A DNA stretch of 64,000 nucleotides from Caballeronia ptereochthonis (GCF_001545075.1 NZ_FCOB02000026.1:1-64000); one strand, 5' to 3'. Shown: positions 8,523-16,908, counted from the first letter of the stretch. Numbers and translations: made by a program. Notes: a model not told the origin generated them from the sequence alone.

Positions 8523-8584
8523 GCGCCGCTGGAACGCGGCGCGCGATACGACTACGCCAGTTGGCCGATCAGCCGTTCGGCTGA
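8523..8584. other. Two hairpins upstream of the helicase gene
   Basis: GCGCCGC-N6-GCGGCGC (8523-8542) and TCAGCCG-TT-CGGCTGA (8569-8584) are perfect inverted repeats in the 281-bp gap before the NERD helicase. Neither has a T tract. The second, with a 2-nt centre, looks more like a protein-binding palindrome than a terminator. No gene is visible in this gap. Confidence 0.45.
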
Positions 8585-8653
8585 CCCGCCGCCGCGCGGT
8601 GCGTTGCGTACAATTAGGCGCACGACGCAACCCCCTCAGCCCAAAGGCACGGC

Positions 8654-10291
8654 ATGGCCCGAATCGTTCCCGACGACTGGAAGAACCTCGAAGCGACCGG
8701 CGCGGCAGCGCGCGAACTCGAAACGCTCGCGCTCCTGGAACAACTGCCCGACGACTACACCGTCTATCACGGCGTGCACTGGACGCGCGTCAACGAAGGC
8801 TTTTCCGTTTTCGGCGAAGCGGATTTCGTCGTCGTCGCGCCGTCGGGGCGCGTGCTGATGATCGAGCAGAAGGCGGGCTTTCTGCGCGAGACCAGCGCGG
8901 GACTCGTCAAGGTCTATCTGCAGAAGGAGCGCAACGTCGCCATTCAGCTGGCGCGCACGCTGGAGAATCTGCATCGGCGCTTCACGGCGGCATTTGGCGC
9001 GGGCACGTATCGCATCGAGGAACTGCTCTACTGCCCCGATTACACGGTGAAGGACGCCGCGATCGCGGGCGTCGCGCCCGCGCGCATCGTCGATGCGCGC
9101 CGCAAGTCGCAGCTCGCGGGCGTCGTGCTCGAGATCCTGCCGCCCGGTGAACCGCGCTTCGAATCGGCGGCGCGCATCCACCATTTTCTCGCCGACGAGC
9201 TTTCGCTCACGCCGGACACCAACGCGCTCGTCGGCGCGGCCAACACGCTCGTCACGCGCTTGTCGGGCGGCCTCGCGACGTGGGCGCGGCGCCTCGAATT
9301 CGAACCGTTCCGCCTGCGCGTGATCGCGACCGCCGGTGCGGGCAAGACGCAGCTCGCCGTGCGCGTCATGCGCGATTCCCTGACGCAAGGCAAGAGCGTG
9401 CTCTACGTGTGCTTCAACCGGCCGCTCGCCGACCATATCCGCGCGATCGCGCCGAAGGAGGCGAAGATCGCGAACTACCATCAGCTGAGCGCGGCGGTGG
9501 CGCGCGACGCGGGCAGCCCGCCCGACTTCAGCCAGCCCGATGTCTTCGCGACGCTGGAAGAGCGCTTCGCCGCGGTGCCCGTGCCCGGGCACTGGAAGAC
9601 CGACGTGCTGATCGTCGACGAAGGGCAGGATTTTCAGGCCGCGTGGGTCGAGGCGCTCGAACGCCTGCTCAATCCCGAGGGCGCCTGGTGGTGGCTCGAG
9701 GACCCGATGCAGAACCTCTATCTGCGCGAGCCGGTGCCGCTGCCCGGCTGGACCATCTTGCGCGAGACGACGAACTACCGCAGCCCGCGCGACCTGCTGG
9801 GCTTCATCCGCAAGATCGTCGGTCCCGACGTGCGGCTCGACGCGGGTAGTCCGTTCGACGGCTCGGACGTGAGCATCTCGACCTACGAGGACGGGCAGCC
9901 GGAGGAAATCGTCGAGGCGACCAAGCGCGCGATCACGCAGGCGCTGTCGCTCGGTTTCCGCAAGCAGGACATCGCGGTGCTGTCGTTCCGGGGGCGCGAA
10001 GGCTCGGCGCTCACCACCGTCGACCAGCTCGGCCCGCACCGGCTGCGCGCCTTCACCGGCACCTACGATCTCTTCGGCAACCCGGAGTATCGCGACGGCG
10101 ACGTGCTGCTCGAATCGATCTATCGCTTCAAGGGACAGTCGGCGCCGTGCGTGATTCTCACGGAAGTCGATTTCGATGCGCTCGACGAGCAGGCTGCGCG
10201 CAAGATTTTCGTCGGCGCGACGCGGGCGACGATGAAGCTGATCGTGGTCGCGTCCGTGCGCGCGGCCCAGGCCATCGAGGCGTTGCAGTGA
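8654..10291 (+). CDS. NERD-domain superfamily I helicase/nuclease-like ATPase
   Basis: A 545-residue protein. The N-terminus is a NERD (nuclease-related) domain with an Asp57...Glu71-x-Lys73 core (GEADFVVV ... MIEQKAGF), the PD-(D/E)xK-like arrangement. A UvrD/RecB-type motor follows: Walker A IATAGAGKTQ at 224-233, Walker B LIVDEGQDFQ around 319-328, a motif-III-like WWWLEDPMQ, an arginine-rich motif IV segment (TNYRSP), and a terminal VGATRA motif VI. It probably translocates on and cuts DNA; the substrate is unknown. AAAGG lies six bases before the ATG. It ends 3 bp before the hybrid kinase gene. Confidence 0.85.
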   Translation: MARIVPDDWKNLEATGAAARELETLALLEQLPDDYTVYHGVHWTRVNEGFSVFGEADFVVVAPSGRVLMIEQKAGFLRETSAGLVKVYLQKERNVAIQLARTLENLHRRFTAAFGAGTYRIEELLYCPDYTVKDAAIAGVAPARIVDARRKSQLAGVVLEILPPGEPRFESAARIHHFLADELSLTPDTNALVGAANTLVTRLSGGLATWARRLEFEPFRLRVIATAGAGKTQLAVRVMRDSLTQGKSVLYVCFNRPLADHIRAIAPKEAKIANYHQLSAAVARDAGSPPDFSQPDVFATLEERFAAVPVPGHWKTDVLIVDEGQDFQAAWVEALERLLNPEGAWWWLEDPMQNLYLREPVPLPGWTILRETTNYRSPRDLLGFIRKIVGPDVRLDAGSPFDGSDVSISTYEDGQPEEIVEATKRAITQALSLGFRKQDIAVLSFRGREGSALTTVDQLGPHRLRAFTGTYDLFGNPEYRDGDVLLESIYRFKGQSAPCVILTEVDFDALDEQAARKIFVGATRATMKLIVVASVRAAQAIEALQ

Positions 10292-10294
10292 AGG

Positions 10295-12136
10295 ATGGCA
10301 GTCACCAGCTCTGAACCGTCTCTGCGCGCACACGCCGCGCGCCCCTGGTTTCGCCGCCTCTGGTACGCGGCGCTGATCGCGCTCGCGGTCGCGCCGCCGA
10401 TCGGCGCGGTCGGCTACATGCTGTACTCGGGCTTGCTCGCGCGCGAGACGCACAAGCTCGTCGTTCCGTACGACGTCTATTGGGATGCCGCGCAGTTCCA
10501 GATCGCCTACGAGCGCTTCGAGAACCACGTGCTTCTGTATCGCAATGGCATCGATGACGATGCGGACGCCGTGCGCGCGAGCTATCGCCTGCTGCGCGCG
10601 AGGCTCGCGCAGGTGTCGGACTCGCCGGGCCTCTCCGAAGGCCACGAGGCGCTCTTCAACCGGCAGCGCGAAATCCTGCGGCAGTTGCAGACCGCGCTCG
10701 CGTCCATCAAGACCGATGTCGAAGGGCTCCAGGCCGAGCGCCAGCACACCTTGCGCGTGATCGGCGTGCTGCGCCAGAACGCGCCCGTCGTCGCGGAGCT
10801 GGCGAGCGGGCGCCGGCTCATGGATGTCGTGGAGCGTGCGGCGATCGTGCGCGATTTCGACGCGAAGCGCCGCTATCTGATCCTGGGCGGCATCCTGCTC
10901 GGGCTGCTGTCGGCCGCCGCCACCTTGCTGCTGCTCTTCAACGGCTACCGGCGCACGCGCCTGATCGAGCAGCAGCGCGCGGCGCTCGCGGCCGAGCATC
11001 AGGCGACGCGCGTGGCGCGCGAGGCCGGCGTCGCGAAGGACACCTTCCTCGGCATGATCAGCCACGAGTTGCGCACGCCGTTGCACGCGATCGTCTCCTC
11101 GGTCGAACTGCTCGGCCTGAACCTGCGCGGCGACGCCGACCGCAAGATCATTCACCGGCTGGAAACGGGCGCGCGCCATCTCGAAGCGCAGATGCGCGAT
11201 CTCACCGACTATGCGCGTCTAGGCGCCGGCAAGCTGGAGTTGCGCATGGCGGCGTTCGATCCGCTGGAGCTGCTCGATTCGATCGTCGATGCGAACATGC
11301 CCGCCGCGAGTGCGAAGGGCCTGGAATTACGCGGCGACTATGCGGGCGGGCGCGGTCCGATCGAATCGGACCCGCATCGCGTGCGGCAGATCGTCACGAA
11401 TCTCGTGACCAACGCGATCAAGTACACGGAGGCGGGTTCGATCGACGTGCATTTCGAGCGCACGGAAAAACGCCTCGACATCTCCGTGATCGACACCGGT
11501 CCGGGCATTTCCCGCGAGCAGCTGCCGTTGATCTTCCAGGAGTTCACGCAGCTCGATTCGTCGAGCACGCGGCGCTTCGACGGCGCGGGCATGGGGCTCG
11601 CGGTCGTGCGCGGGCTCGTCGATCTGCTCGCCGGCCGGATAGAAGTGTCCAGCGAAGTGGGACAGGGCGCGGCGTTTCGCGTGAGCTTGCCCGTCGTGTC
11701 GGTGGAGCATCTTCCGGAGCGAGGCGAGCAGGAAGCCGACGCGCCCGAGTTGCGCAAATCGCGCGTGCTCGTGATCGACGACCACGAATCGATCCGCGAC
11801 TCGCTGACCGAGATGCTCACGCATCTGGGCTATTCGGCGGTCGCCATGCCGCACGTGGACAGCGCGCTCGCCTGGCTGCGCGCCAACGACGCCGACGTGA
11901 TCCTCGCCGATCTGCACATGCCCGGCAAGGACGGCTACTCGTTCGCGCACGAGTACCGCGCGCGCAGCGCGCCGGGCGCGAGCGTGCCGATCATCGCGGT
12001 GAGCGCCTACGCGCCCGAACTGGTCGACCCGAGCGCGGCGATCCTGTTCTTCGACTATCTGCTGAAGCCAGTGCGCTACGAAGTGCTCAAGGGCGCCGTG
12101 CACCGCGCGGTGACCGCGCGCCGGCGCGCCGCCTGA
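10295..12136 (+). CDS. Hybrid sensor histidine kinase with C-terminal receiver
   Basis: A 613-residue membrane kinase. A transmembrane helix (22-45) and another (193-216) bracket an all-alpha periplasmic domain of about 145 residues. A short coiled linker leads to HisKA with phospho-His257 (ISHELRTPLHA), an HATPase with the N box (NLVTNAIKY, about 369-377) and G boxes (DTGPGIS; GAGMGLA), and a receiver with Asp539 (ILADLHMPGKDG) and Lys591. It begins three bases after the helicase stop, so the two are co-transcribed. The periplasmic ligand is unknown; the convergent HTH-receiver gene is a candidate partner. Confidence 0.9.
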   Translation: MAVTSSEPSLRAHAARPWFRRLWYAALIALAVAPPIGAVGYMLYSGLLARETHKLVVPYDVYWDAAQFQIAYERFENHVLLYRNGIDDDADAVRASYRLLRARLAQVSDSPGLSEGHEALFNRQREILRQLQTALASIKTDVEGLQAERQHTLRVIGVLRQNAPVVAELASGRRLMDVVERAAIVRDFDAKRRYLILGGILLGLLSAAATLLLLFNGYRRTRLIEQQRAALAAEHQATRVAREAGVAKDTFLGMISHELRTPLHAIVSSVELLGLNLRGDADRKIIHRLETGARHLEAQMRDLTDYARLGAGKLELRMAAFDPLELLDSIVDANMPAASAKGLELRGDYAGGRGPIESDPHRVRQIVTNLVTNAIKYTEAGSIDVHFERTEKRLDISVIDTGPGISREQLPLIFQEFTQLDSSSTRRFDGAGMGLAVVRGLVDLLAGRIEVSSEVGQGAAFRVSLPVVSVEHLPERGEQEADAPELRKSRVLVIDDHESIRDSLTEMLTHLGYSAVAMPHVDSALAWLRANDADVILADLHMPGKDGYSFAHEYRARSAPGASVPIIAVSAYAPELVDPSAAILFFDYLLKPVRYEVLKGAVHRAVTARRRAA

Positions 12137-12145
12137 CGTGCCCGG

Positions 12146-13000
12146 CTAGCTGCGCATCAGCCGCTTGGAAAGATCCGCGACCAGAATGCCGAGCCGCGCG
12201 GGCTTCTCGAAGCACGTGACGTTGTAGTCGCGGATGATCTGGCTGATCTCCGATTCGCTCGCCTTGCCCGTTGTCAGCTCGCCCGTCAGCACGAAGATCG
12301 GCGCGTCCGGATTGTCGGATTCGCGCACCGCGCGGATCGCGCCCGCCGACGTATGCACGCCGAACAGCCAGTCGATCACGACGGCATCGAAGACCTGCGT
12401 CTGCAGCGCTTCGAGAAACGCGTCGAGGCCATAGAAGGCCATCGCCGCGAAGCCGGTGCATTCGAGATAGTCGTGCAGGTTGTCGGCGGAGGCATGATCG
12501 TCGTCGACCACGGCGATCACCGGCTTGTCGGTGTCGGGGCGGCGCGGCTGGATCTCGATCTTGTGGACGTCGCACGCCTCCTGAAGCAGCACGCCCTCGT
12601 GCTTGGTGACGATCCAGCGGTTGTTGAGCTTCTGCGCGATGAAATCCGGACGGCTGCCCGCCTCGAGCGCGGCGCCCACCCAGGCCATGCAGGGAATCTC
12701 CAGCGAACCGAGCTTGAAGACCGCGTCGTGCGCGGTGCCTTCGGTTTCGTCCGGGCGCGTGTTGATGGAATCGAAGAGCTTGAGCGCGGGTTCGTCGAAT
12801 GCATCCGCGACGCGGCGGATTTGCGCGAGCGTCCACGGACTGTTGCCGCGCAGCTTGCGGTGACCTTGCGAAAAACTCAGATCGAGGATGCGGCACAGCT
12901 CGGCGGTCTGCTGCCGCTTTCCGATGCCGTGACGGCTCATGAGCTCGCGCACGCGCTCCGCGACGGCGAGCGATTCCGAAGAAGACGTTTCAGTGACCAT
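12146..13000 (-). CDS. HTH-receiver regulator (BetR-like N-terminus, REC C-terminus)
   Basis: A 284-residue protein in reverse order to ordinary response regulators. Residues about 10-80 form a DNA-binding-like helical domain resembling the BetR HTH (REL..RHGIGKRQQTAEL). The middle (90-150) is unassigned. The receiver is C-terminal (160-284) with Asp166-168, phosphoacceptor Asp210 (VVIDWLFG), Thr239 and Lys266 (CFEKPAR). All receiver residues are present, so it should be phosphorylatable. It converges on the hybrid kinase with a 9-bp gap, suggesting but not proving a cognate pair. Confidence 0.78.
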   Translation of the reverse strand: MVTETSSSESLAVAERVRELMSRHGIGKRQQTAELCRILDLSFSQGHRKLRGNSPWTLAQIRRVADAFDEPALKLFDSINTRPDETEGTAHDAVFKLGSLEIPCMAWVGAALEAGSRPDFIAQKLNNRWIVTKHEGVLLQEACDVHKIEIQPRRPDTDKPVIAVVDDDHASADNLHDYLECTGFAAMAFYGLDAFLEALQTQVFDAVVIDWLFGVHTSAGAIRAVRESDNPDAPIFVLTGELTTGKASESEISQIIRDYNVTCFEKPARLGILVADLSKRLMRS

Positions 13001-13235
13001 TCAGCCAGTCGGATCCGTAAGGGTGGGACTGCGAGAGGTGCGGTTCGGCGCGGGTCGGGCGGACCCTGCGCAGTCGATTCGATATTGTAAATGGCGCGGG
13101 TCGGTGTACTCAAAATGTCGCGGCCGGAGCCGCGCGGTCGGTTTCTTTAACCGGCGAAAGGCGCGCGACGGCCGCGCTTCTGCGCCGGTCCGCGGTTCCG
13201 CATAGGAATGGAAACTTCCGGGTCGACATATCGCC

Positions 13236-13367
13236 GTGGATTCGACCTTCGTCGTGCTGAACGGCCTCGTGTCCGGCGTGGTGGCGGGAATTTTCGCGGG
13301 GCGTTTTCTGCTTTACCGGCTGGCGCTGCGGCAATCGTCCGCGCCGGTTCTGAAAGGTTGTGAATGA
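13236..13367 (+). CDS. Possible small membrane protein
   Basis: An open frame of 43 residues from GTG: one hydrophobic segment with small residues (NGLVSGVVAGIFAGRFLLYRLA) broken by Arg, then a polar tail ending LKGCE. There is no obvious ribosome binding site, and only GTG is available as a start since a stop precedes it at 13203. The hydrophobic pattern and GC-rich third positions make it plausible, nothing more. Confidence 0.35.
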   Translation: MDSTFVVLNGLVSGVVAGIFAGRFLLYRLALRQSSAPVLKGCE

Positions 13368-13380
13368 TGACGTGTTGATT

Positions 13381-13415
13381 TCGCCGTGAAGGCCATCGAG
13401 AGCCTCTTCACGGCG
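13381..13415 (-). terminator. Terminator hairpin of the cold-shock gene
   Basis: An 11-bp perfect inverted repeat (TCGCCGTGAAG / CTTCACGGCGA) with an inner GGC/GCC pair lies 7 bp downstream of the cold-shock stop codon on the minus strand. It is followed by only a short A/T stretch, so termination may be weak or the hairpin may protect the 3' end. Confidence 0.6.
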
Positions 13416-13422
13416 ATGCGCA

Positions 13423-13626
13423 TTACTGCGGCTGAATGTTGGCGGCCTGCAGGCCCTTCGGCCCTTGCTTTACGTCGAACGACACACGCTGATATTCCTG
13501 CAGGGACTTGAAGCCATCCGCGCGAATCTCGGAGAAATGCGCAAACAGGTCAGGACTGCCGTCGTCCGGTTTGATGAAGCCGAAGCCCTTTGCATCGTTG
13601 AACCATTTCACAGTGCCGGTTGCCAT
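13423..13626 (-). CDS. Cold-shock protein (CspA family)
   Basis: A 67-residue single cold-shock domain. Both RNA-binding motifs are intact: RNP1 KGFGFIKP (residues 13-20) and RNP2 DLFAHF (26-31), with the usual TGTVKWFN start. It should act as an RNA chaperone that melts secondary structure in the cytoplasm. The size is normal. The gap to the upstream gene is 77 bp and a stem-loop follows its stop. Confidence 0.95.
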   Translation of the reverse strand: MATGTVKWFNDAKGFGFIKPDDGSPDLFAHFSEIRADGFKSLQEYQRVSFDVKQGPKGLQAANIQPQ

Positions 13627-13703
13627 CGTTTCCTCTTTGTCTGCAGCGTTGGGCGAGGACCGTCCTCGCATCGGTGGATAGATTCGATTCGAAAATGCGC
13701 GAA

Positions 13704-13973
13704 TCACGCCAGGGCGGCCGCGCTCGCGTGTGCCGGCCCTTGGGCGACGAGGATTTCGCCGAGCAGGGTCGAAAGCTGGCCCTCGGCTTCGCGTCCGCTG
13801 AACTCGCGCAGCGTGTCGAGCAGGCTGCGCCACGGCGCGGGCCAGCGCGTTTCGCGCACGCAGTGCCCGGCGGAGTCGGTGATGCGCAGCAGCGCGGTGT
13901 CGGGGAAGTAGGTCAGCGTGACGGGCATGCCGTCGAGAACGCAGGTAGCGGTGCAGGCTTTCGGAGTGAACAT
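13704..13973 (-). CDS. Conserved hypothetical protein
   Basis: An 89-residue protein starting MFTPKACTATCVLDGMPV. The first half is predicted beta (VTLTYFPDTALLRITDSAG), the second helical (SLLDTLREFSGREAEG). Three cysteines lie at residues 7, 11 and 38. I do not recognise a named family, but codon use is strongly gene-like and it is co-directional with the cold-shock gene. Confidence 0.65.
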   Translation of the reverse strand: MFTPKACTATCVLDGMPVTLTYFPDTALLRITDSAGHCVRETRWPAPWRSLLDTLREFSGREAEGQLSTLLGEILVAQGPAHASAAALA

Positions 13974-14131
13974 GCTTTTCGTGGTGAGGGTTCGTCATGC
14001 GCGCGGGTCGCGCGTCTCGAAGTCGGCGGCTGCGTGCTCAAGCAACGCCTGTGCCCGATGGGCGAACGGGCGACGAGCACTGCGGCGAATCGGTGCAAAC
14101 CGAATGAAAGTTCGCGATTGTTGAACGGAGT

Positions 14132-14152
14132 ATTGTCGATTTTCACGACAAT
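14132..14152. promoter_or_regulatory. Dyad-symmetric operator candidate
   Basis: ATTGTCG-N7-CGACAAT is a perfect 7-bp inverted repeat about 50 bp before the GTG of the following small membrane protein. A TATAAA element (14169-14174) lies between, so the dyad sits where a repressor or activator of that promoter would bind. Confidence 0.45.
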
Positions 14153-14203
14153 TGACGGTTTTACGCGTTATAAACTGCGATGCAACATCGTTCGGAGGTC
14201 GCC

Positions 14204-14365
14204 GTGTTGCTCGCCGTTCTTCTTCTCTGGCCTTTCGGGGTCATTGCGCTTTTTACGTTCGCGCTTTTCGCCGACAGAAACTTCCGGGACACGCTCGTTC
14301 CACAAAAAGGACTCGCGGGTGCGCGGGTTCAGCGTTCGGGGGGACGCCCGCCGGAATCGCCCTGA
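14204..14365 (+). CDS. Small single-pass membrane protein
   Basis: A 53-residue protein starting MLLAVLLLWPFGVIA: one long hydrophobic helix (residues 1-23) and a basic soluble tail. I place the start at the GTG at 14204 because GGAGG lies exactly five bases upstream; the ATG at 14180 sits only six bases after a TATAAA box and has no ribosome binding site. Function unknown. Confidence 0.6.
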   Translation: MLLAVLLLWPFGVIALFTFALFADRNFRDTLVPQKGLAGARVQRSGGRPPESP

Positions 14366-14396
14366 GCCGCTGATGCCGCTCGAAATTCCTTAACTC

Positions 14397-14455
14397 TTAT
14401 CGAGAAATTTTAATTTTCGGGGCGATTGCGGGCTTCGCATCGAAAAAGCCTAACG
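14397..14455 (+). repeat. Left copy of ~59-bp imperfect direct repeat flanking fic
   Basis: Begins TTATCGAGAA followed by A/T-rich sequence and, 41 bases on, CATCGAAAAA...TAACG. The same two blocks recur in the same orientation, 42 bases apart, at 15951-16010. This copy overlaps the last codons of the minus-strand fic gene. The middle of the repeat is poorly conserved. Confidence 0.55.
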
Positions 14456-15934
14456 CGATGACGTCGCCGCGCCATTGACGAACGCCTCGCGCACCACTTC
14501 CTCGATGCGGTCGAGAACCACGCGCGGAATCCGCTGATACTGTTTCCTGCGATGCGCCGAAAGCACACCCTTGTTCGACTGAATCATGCGGATCAGTGCG
14601 GACAGATCTTTCCGCGGCAGGTCGAACTCGTCGTTCAACTGCGCGAATGCCGCGTCATAACCCTGCAGCCAGGCGATTTCGCGCGGGATTTCCTCGCGCA
14701 CGGCGAGCTTGATCATCGCGTGCAGGAACGCCACCTCGCGGTCGGCGTTGAAGAACCGGTAGGCGCGGCTCGACGGCGCCTGGAGGATGAGCGGCTCCGT
14801 ATCGACGCGCCGGTAATTCCATAGCCTCGTCACCGGACGCGAAAAGGCCGTCAGGACGGTGTGATATGCCGGTATGTTCCGTTCCATGACCGCCGAAACG
14901 GGGATCACCGTATCCGGGCCCAGCAAGCCCGAGCGCGCCAGCACGTGCTGGATGAGGAACCGATGCAGCCGGCCGTTGCCGTCGAAAAAGGGATGCAGGT
15001 AGACGAAGCCGAAGGCGGCGCAGGCGGCTTTCACGAGCACGTCGGGGCAGCGCTTCTGATCGTTGACGAAATGTTCCCAGTCCGCCATGACGCGCCGCAG
15101 ATCGTCGATCGGCGCCGGGAAAAAGTCGATGCGGCCCGCCGCGTCCTCCAGCCAGTTCTGCTTGGTCCGGTACGACGCTTCCTGGCTGTAGACGTCGCGC
15201 ACGATGACGTTCTGCAACTGCACCAGCCATTCCTCGTCCACTTTCGCCGGTTCGCCCGCGCGCCTGAGAAGCTGCACGAAGCGCTCCTGCTTGTCGGAGC
15301 TGGGCGTCTCCGATTCGATCGCGTAACTGCCGCGCGTCTCCGACAGATACAGAAACGCGAGCGCGCGCCGATAGAGTTCGGGGTCCTGCATCGCATCCAG
15401 CGCGTTTTGCGCTTCGAGAAGCAGGTCGGCCAGTGGCGGATCGTCGGGAATGGCGGAGCGATGCACGGTCGGACAGAAATGCGGCGTGCCGAGCGCGTTG
15501 TCGCGCACGCGAAAACGCGGCGCGCGGGTGGGCTGCGGCGCGGTGTAATAGCGATCGGCTGGAAAGAGATCGACATAGCCGCCCCTGACGCTCACGCCCG
15601 CCTCCAGTTCCTTGCCGGTCAGCCACTCCCAGAGAAAGCAGGCGCGACGAATCTGCTCGCCGGTCGGCGTCGCGCGCAGACGGGCGATGAGATCGCCGGG
15701 CTCGATATGCTCGAACGCCGCGTCGATGACTTCGAGATTCACGCCTTCGTGACGCAGCGCGAACTCCAGATGTCCGACGGGCGTATCGTCGAAAGCCACG
15801 CTGTTGGGAAACAGAATCTGGCTCTCGCTGTCGATACGCCGGTTCACGGACGAACTGGCGTAGGCGAGCTTCTGCGGCGGCGTCACGCGCAGTTCGCCGA
15901 TGGCAATGAGGCGGGCGTAGCCGATGGGCGTCAT
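14450..15934 (-). CDS. Fic-family protein AMP-transferase (class II-like)
   Basis: A 494-residue protein. The Fic catalytic loop HPFFDGNGRLHR is intact at residues 314-325, with His314 as base and the Asp-Gly-Asn-Gly-Arg phosphate anchor, so it should AMPylate a hydroxyl target. Upstream, SYAIES at 204-209 matches the class II inhibitory helix (S/T)xxxE(G/N) except for Ser at the end, suggesting autoinhibition in cis. The 200-residue N-terminus is unassigned and probably recognises targets; residues 415-494 look like a winged-helix tail. No antitoxin gene is adjacent. GAAG lies before the start. Confidence 0.85.
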   Translation of the reverse strand: MTPIGYARLIAIGELRVTPPQKLAYASSSVNRRIDSESQILFPNSVAFDDTPVGHLEFALRHEGVNLEVIDAAFEHIEPGDLIARLRATPTGEQIRRACFLWEWLTGKELEAGVSVRGGYVDLFPADRYYTAPQPTRAPRFRVRDNALGTPHFCPTVHRSAIPDDPPLADLLLEAQNALDAMQDPELYRRALAFLYLSETRGSYAIESETPSSDKQERFVQLLRRAGEPAKVDEEWLVQLQNVIVRDVYSQEASYRTKQNWLEDAAGRIDFFPAPIDDLRRVMADWEHFVNDQKRCPDVLVKAACAAFGFVYLHPFFDGNGRLHRFLIQHVLARSGLLGPDTVIPVSAVMERNIPAYHTVLTAFSRPVTRLWNYRRVDTEPLILQAPSSRAYRFFNADREVAFLHAMIKLAVREEIPREIAWLQGYDAAFAQLNDEFDLPRKDLSALIRMIQSNKGVLSAHRRKQYQRIPRVVLDRIEEVVREAFVNGAATSSR

Positions 15935-15950
15935 CGAGATTTCTTCACCG

Positions 15951-16010
15951 TTATCGAGAAGTTATAACTTTAGGCTCATTTTTACCGGTTTTCATCGAAA
16001 AATTATAACG
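15951..16010 (+). repeat. Right copy of ~59-bp imperfect direct repeat, containing fic promoter
   Basis: TTATCGAGAA (15951) and CATCGAAAAA...TAACG (15993-16010) repeat the left copy. Read on the minus strand it also contains two 18-bp near copies, GTTATAAYTTYTCGATRA, 41-42 bp apart, about 17 and 58 bp before the fic ATG. One holds a perfect TATAAT, so it probably combines promoter and operator. Confidence 0.55.
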
Positions 16011-16146
16011 GCGGCTCCGGCCCGCGCCCCGACCGATCCGCTTTTGCTATCGAACGATCGCCCTTTCGAATTGTTGCGCTATTGGCGCGGGGCTATAGTG
16101 CCTCTCACGGCATGAAACCCGACGAACAACGAAAGGAGACGAACCC

Positions 16147-16908
16147 ATGAACCGTATCGACCTGGCGGACCGCACCGTGATCGTCACGGGCGGCGCGCGC
16201 GGCATCGGTCTCGCGGTGGCGGAGCGGGCGCTGGAATCGGGCGCGGGCGTATCGCTGTGGGATGTGGACGGCGAACGCCTGCAGCGCACGAGCGCGGAAC
16301 TCGCGGCGAAATACGAGGGACGCAAGGTCAGCGACGCGGTCGTCGAACTGACCGACGAAGCCTCCGTCGATGCCGCCGTCAAGAACACGCTCGCCGCGCA
16401 CGGCAGGATCGACGTGCTCGTCAACAACGCGGGCATCACGGGCGGCAACGGCACGACCTGGGAGCTCGCACCGGACGTGTGGCGCCGCGTGATCGACGTC
16501 AATCTCATCGGGCCTTATCTGACCTGCCGCGCCGTCGTGCCGCACATGCTGAAGGCGGGCTACGGGCGCATCGTCAATATCGCGTCGATCGCGGGCAAGG
16601 AGGGCAATCCGAACGCCTCGCACTACAGCGCGTCGAAGGCCGGGCTGATCGGCCTCACCAAGTCGCTCGGCAAGGAGCTCGCGGGCAAGAACATCCTCGT
16701 GAACGCCGTCACGCCCGCTGCCGCCAAGACCGAAATCTTCGATTCGATGTCGCAGCAGCACATCGACTACATGCTTTCCAGGATACCGATGAACCGCTTC
16801 CTGATGCCGCAGGAGGCCGCCTCGCTGATCCTGTGGCTCGCGTCCGAGGACTGCGCATTCAGCACGGGCGCCGTGTTCGATCTGTCGGGCGGGCGCGCGA
16901 CTTACTGA
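16147..16908 (+). CDS. SDR oxidoreductase, probable 2-keto-3-deoxy-L-rhamnonate dehydrogenase
   Basis: A 253-residue classical short-chain dehydrogenase: TGGARGIG at 14-21, NNAG at 93-96, Ser147, and the YxxxK pair Tyr160/Lys164. Its position first in a run with a transporter and L-rhamnonate dehydratase suggests it oxidises 2-keto-3-deoxy-L-rhamnonate at C4, the step of the diketo-hydrolase pathway. AAAGGAGA precedes the ATG by seven bases. A 2-keto-3-deoxy-fuconate substrate is an alternative. Confidence 0.75.
   Translation: MNRIDLADRTVIVTGGARGIGLAVAERALESGAGVSLWDVDGERLQRTSAELAAKYEGRKVSDAVVELTDEASVDAAVKNTLAAHGRIDVLVNNAGITGGNGTTWELAPDVWRRVIDVNLIGPYLTCRAVVPHMLKAGYGRIVNIASIAGKEGNPNASHYSASKAGLIGLTKSLGKELAGKNILVNAVTPAAAKTEIFDSMSQQHIDYMLSRIPMNRFLMPQEAASLILWLASEDCAFSTGAVFDLSGGRATY

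Noticed and set aside
8636..11179. 847-codon minus-strand open frame opposite the helicase and kinase
   Set aside because: Arg/Ala/Gly-rich shadow of two well-supported genes; long antisense frames are expected at this GC content.
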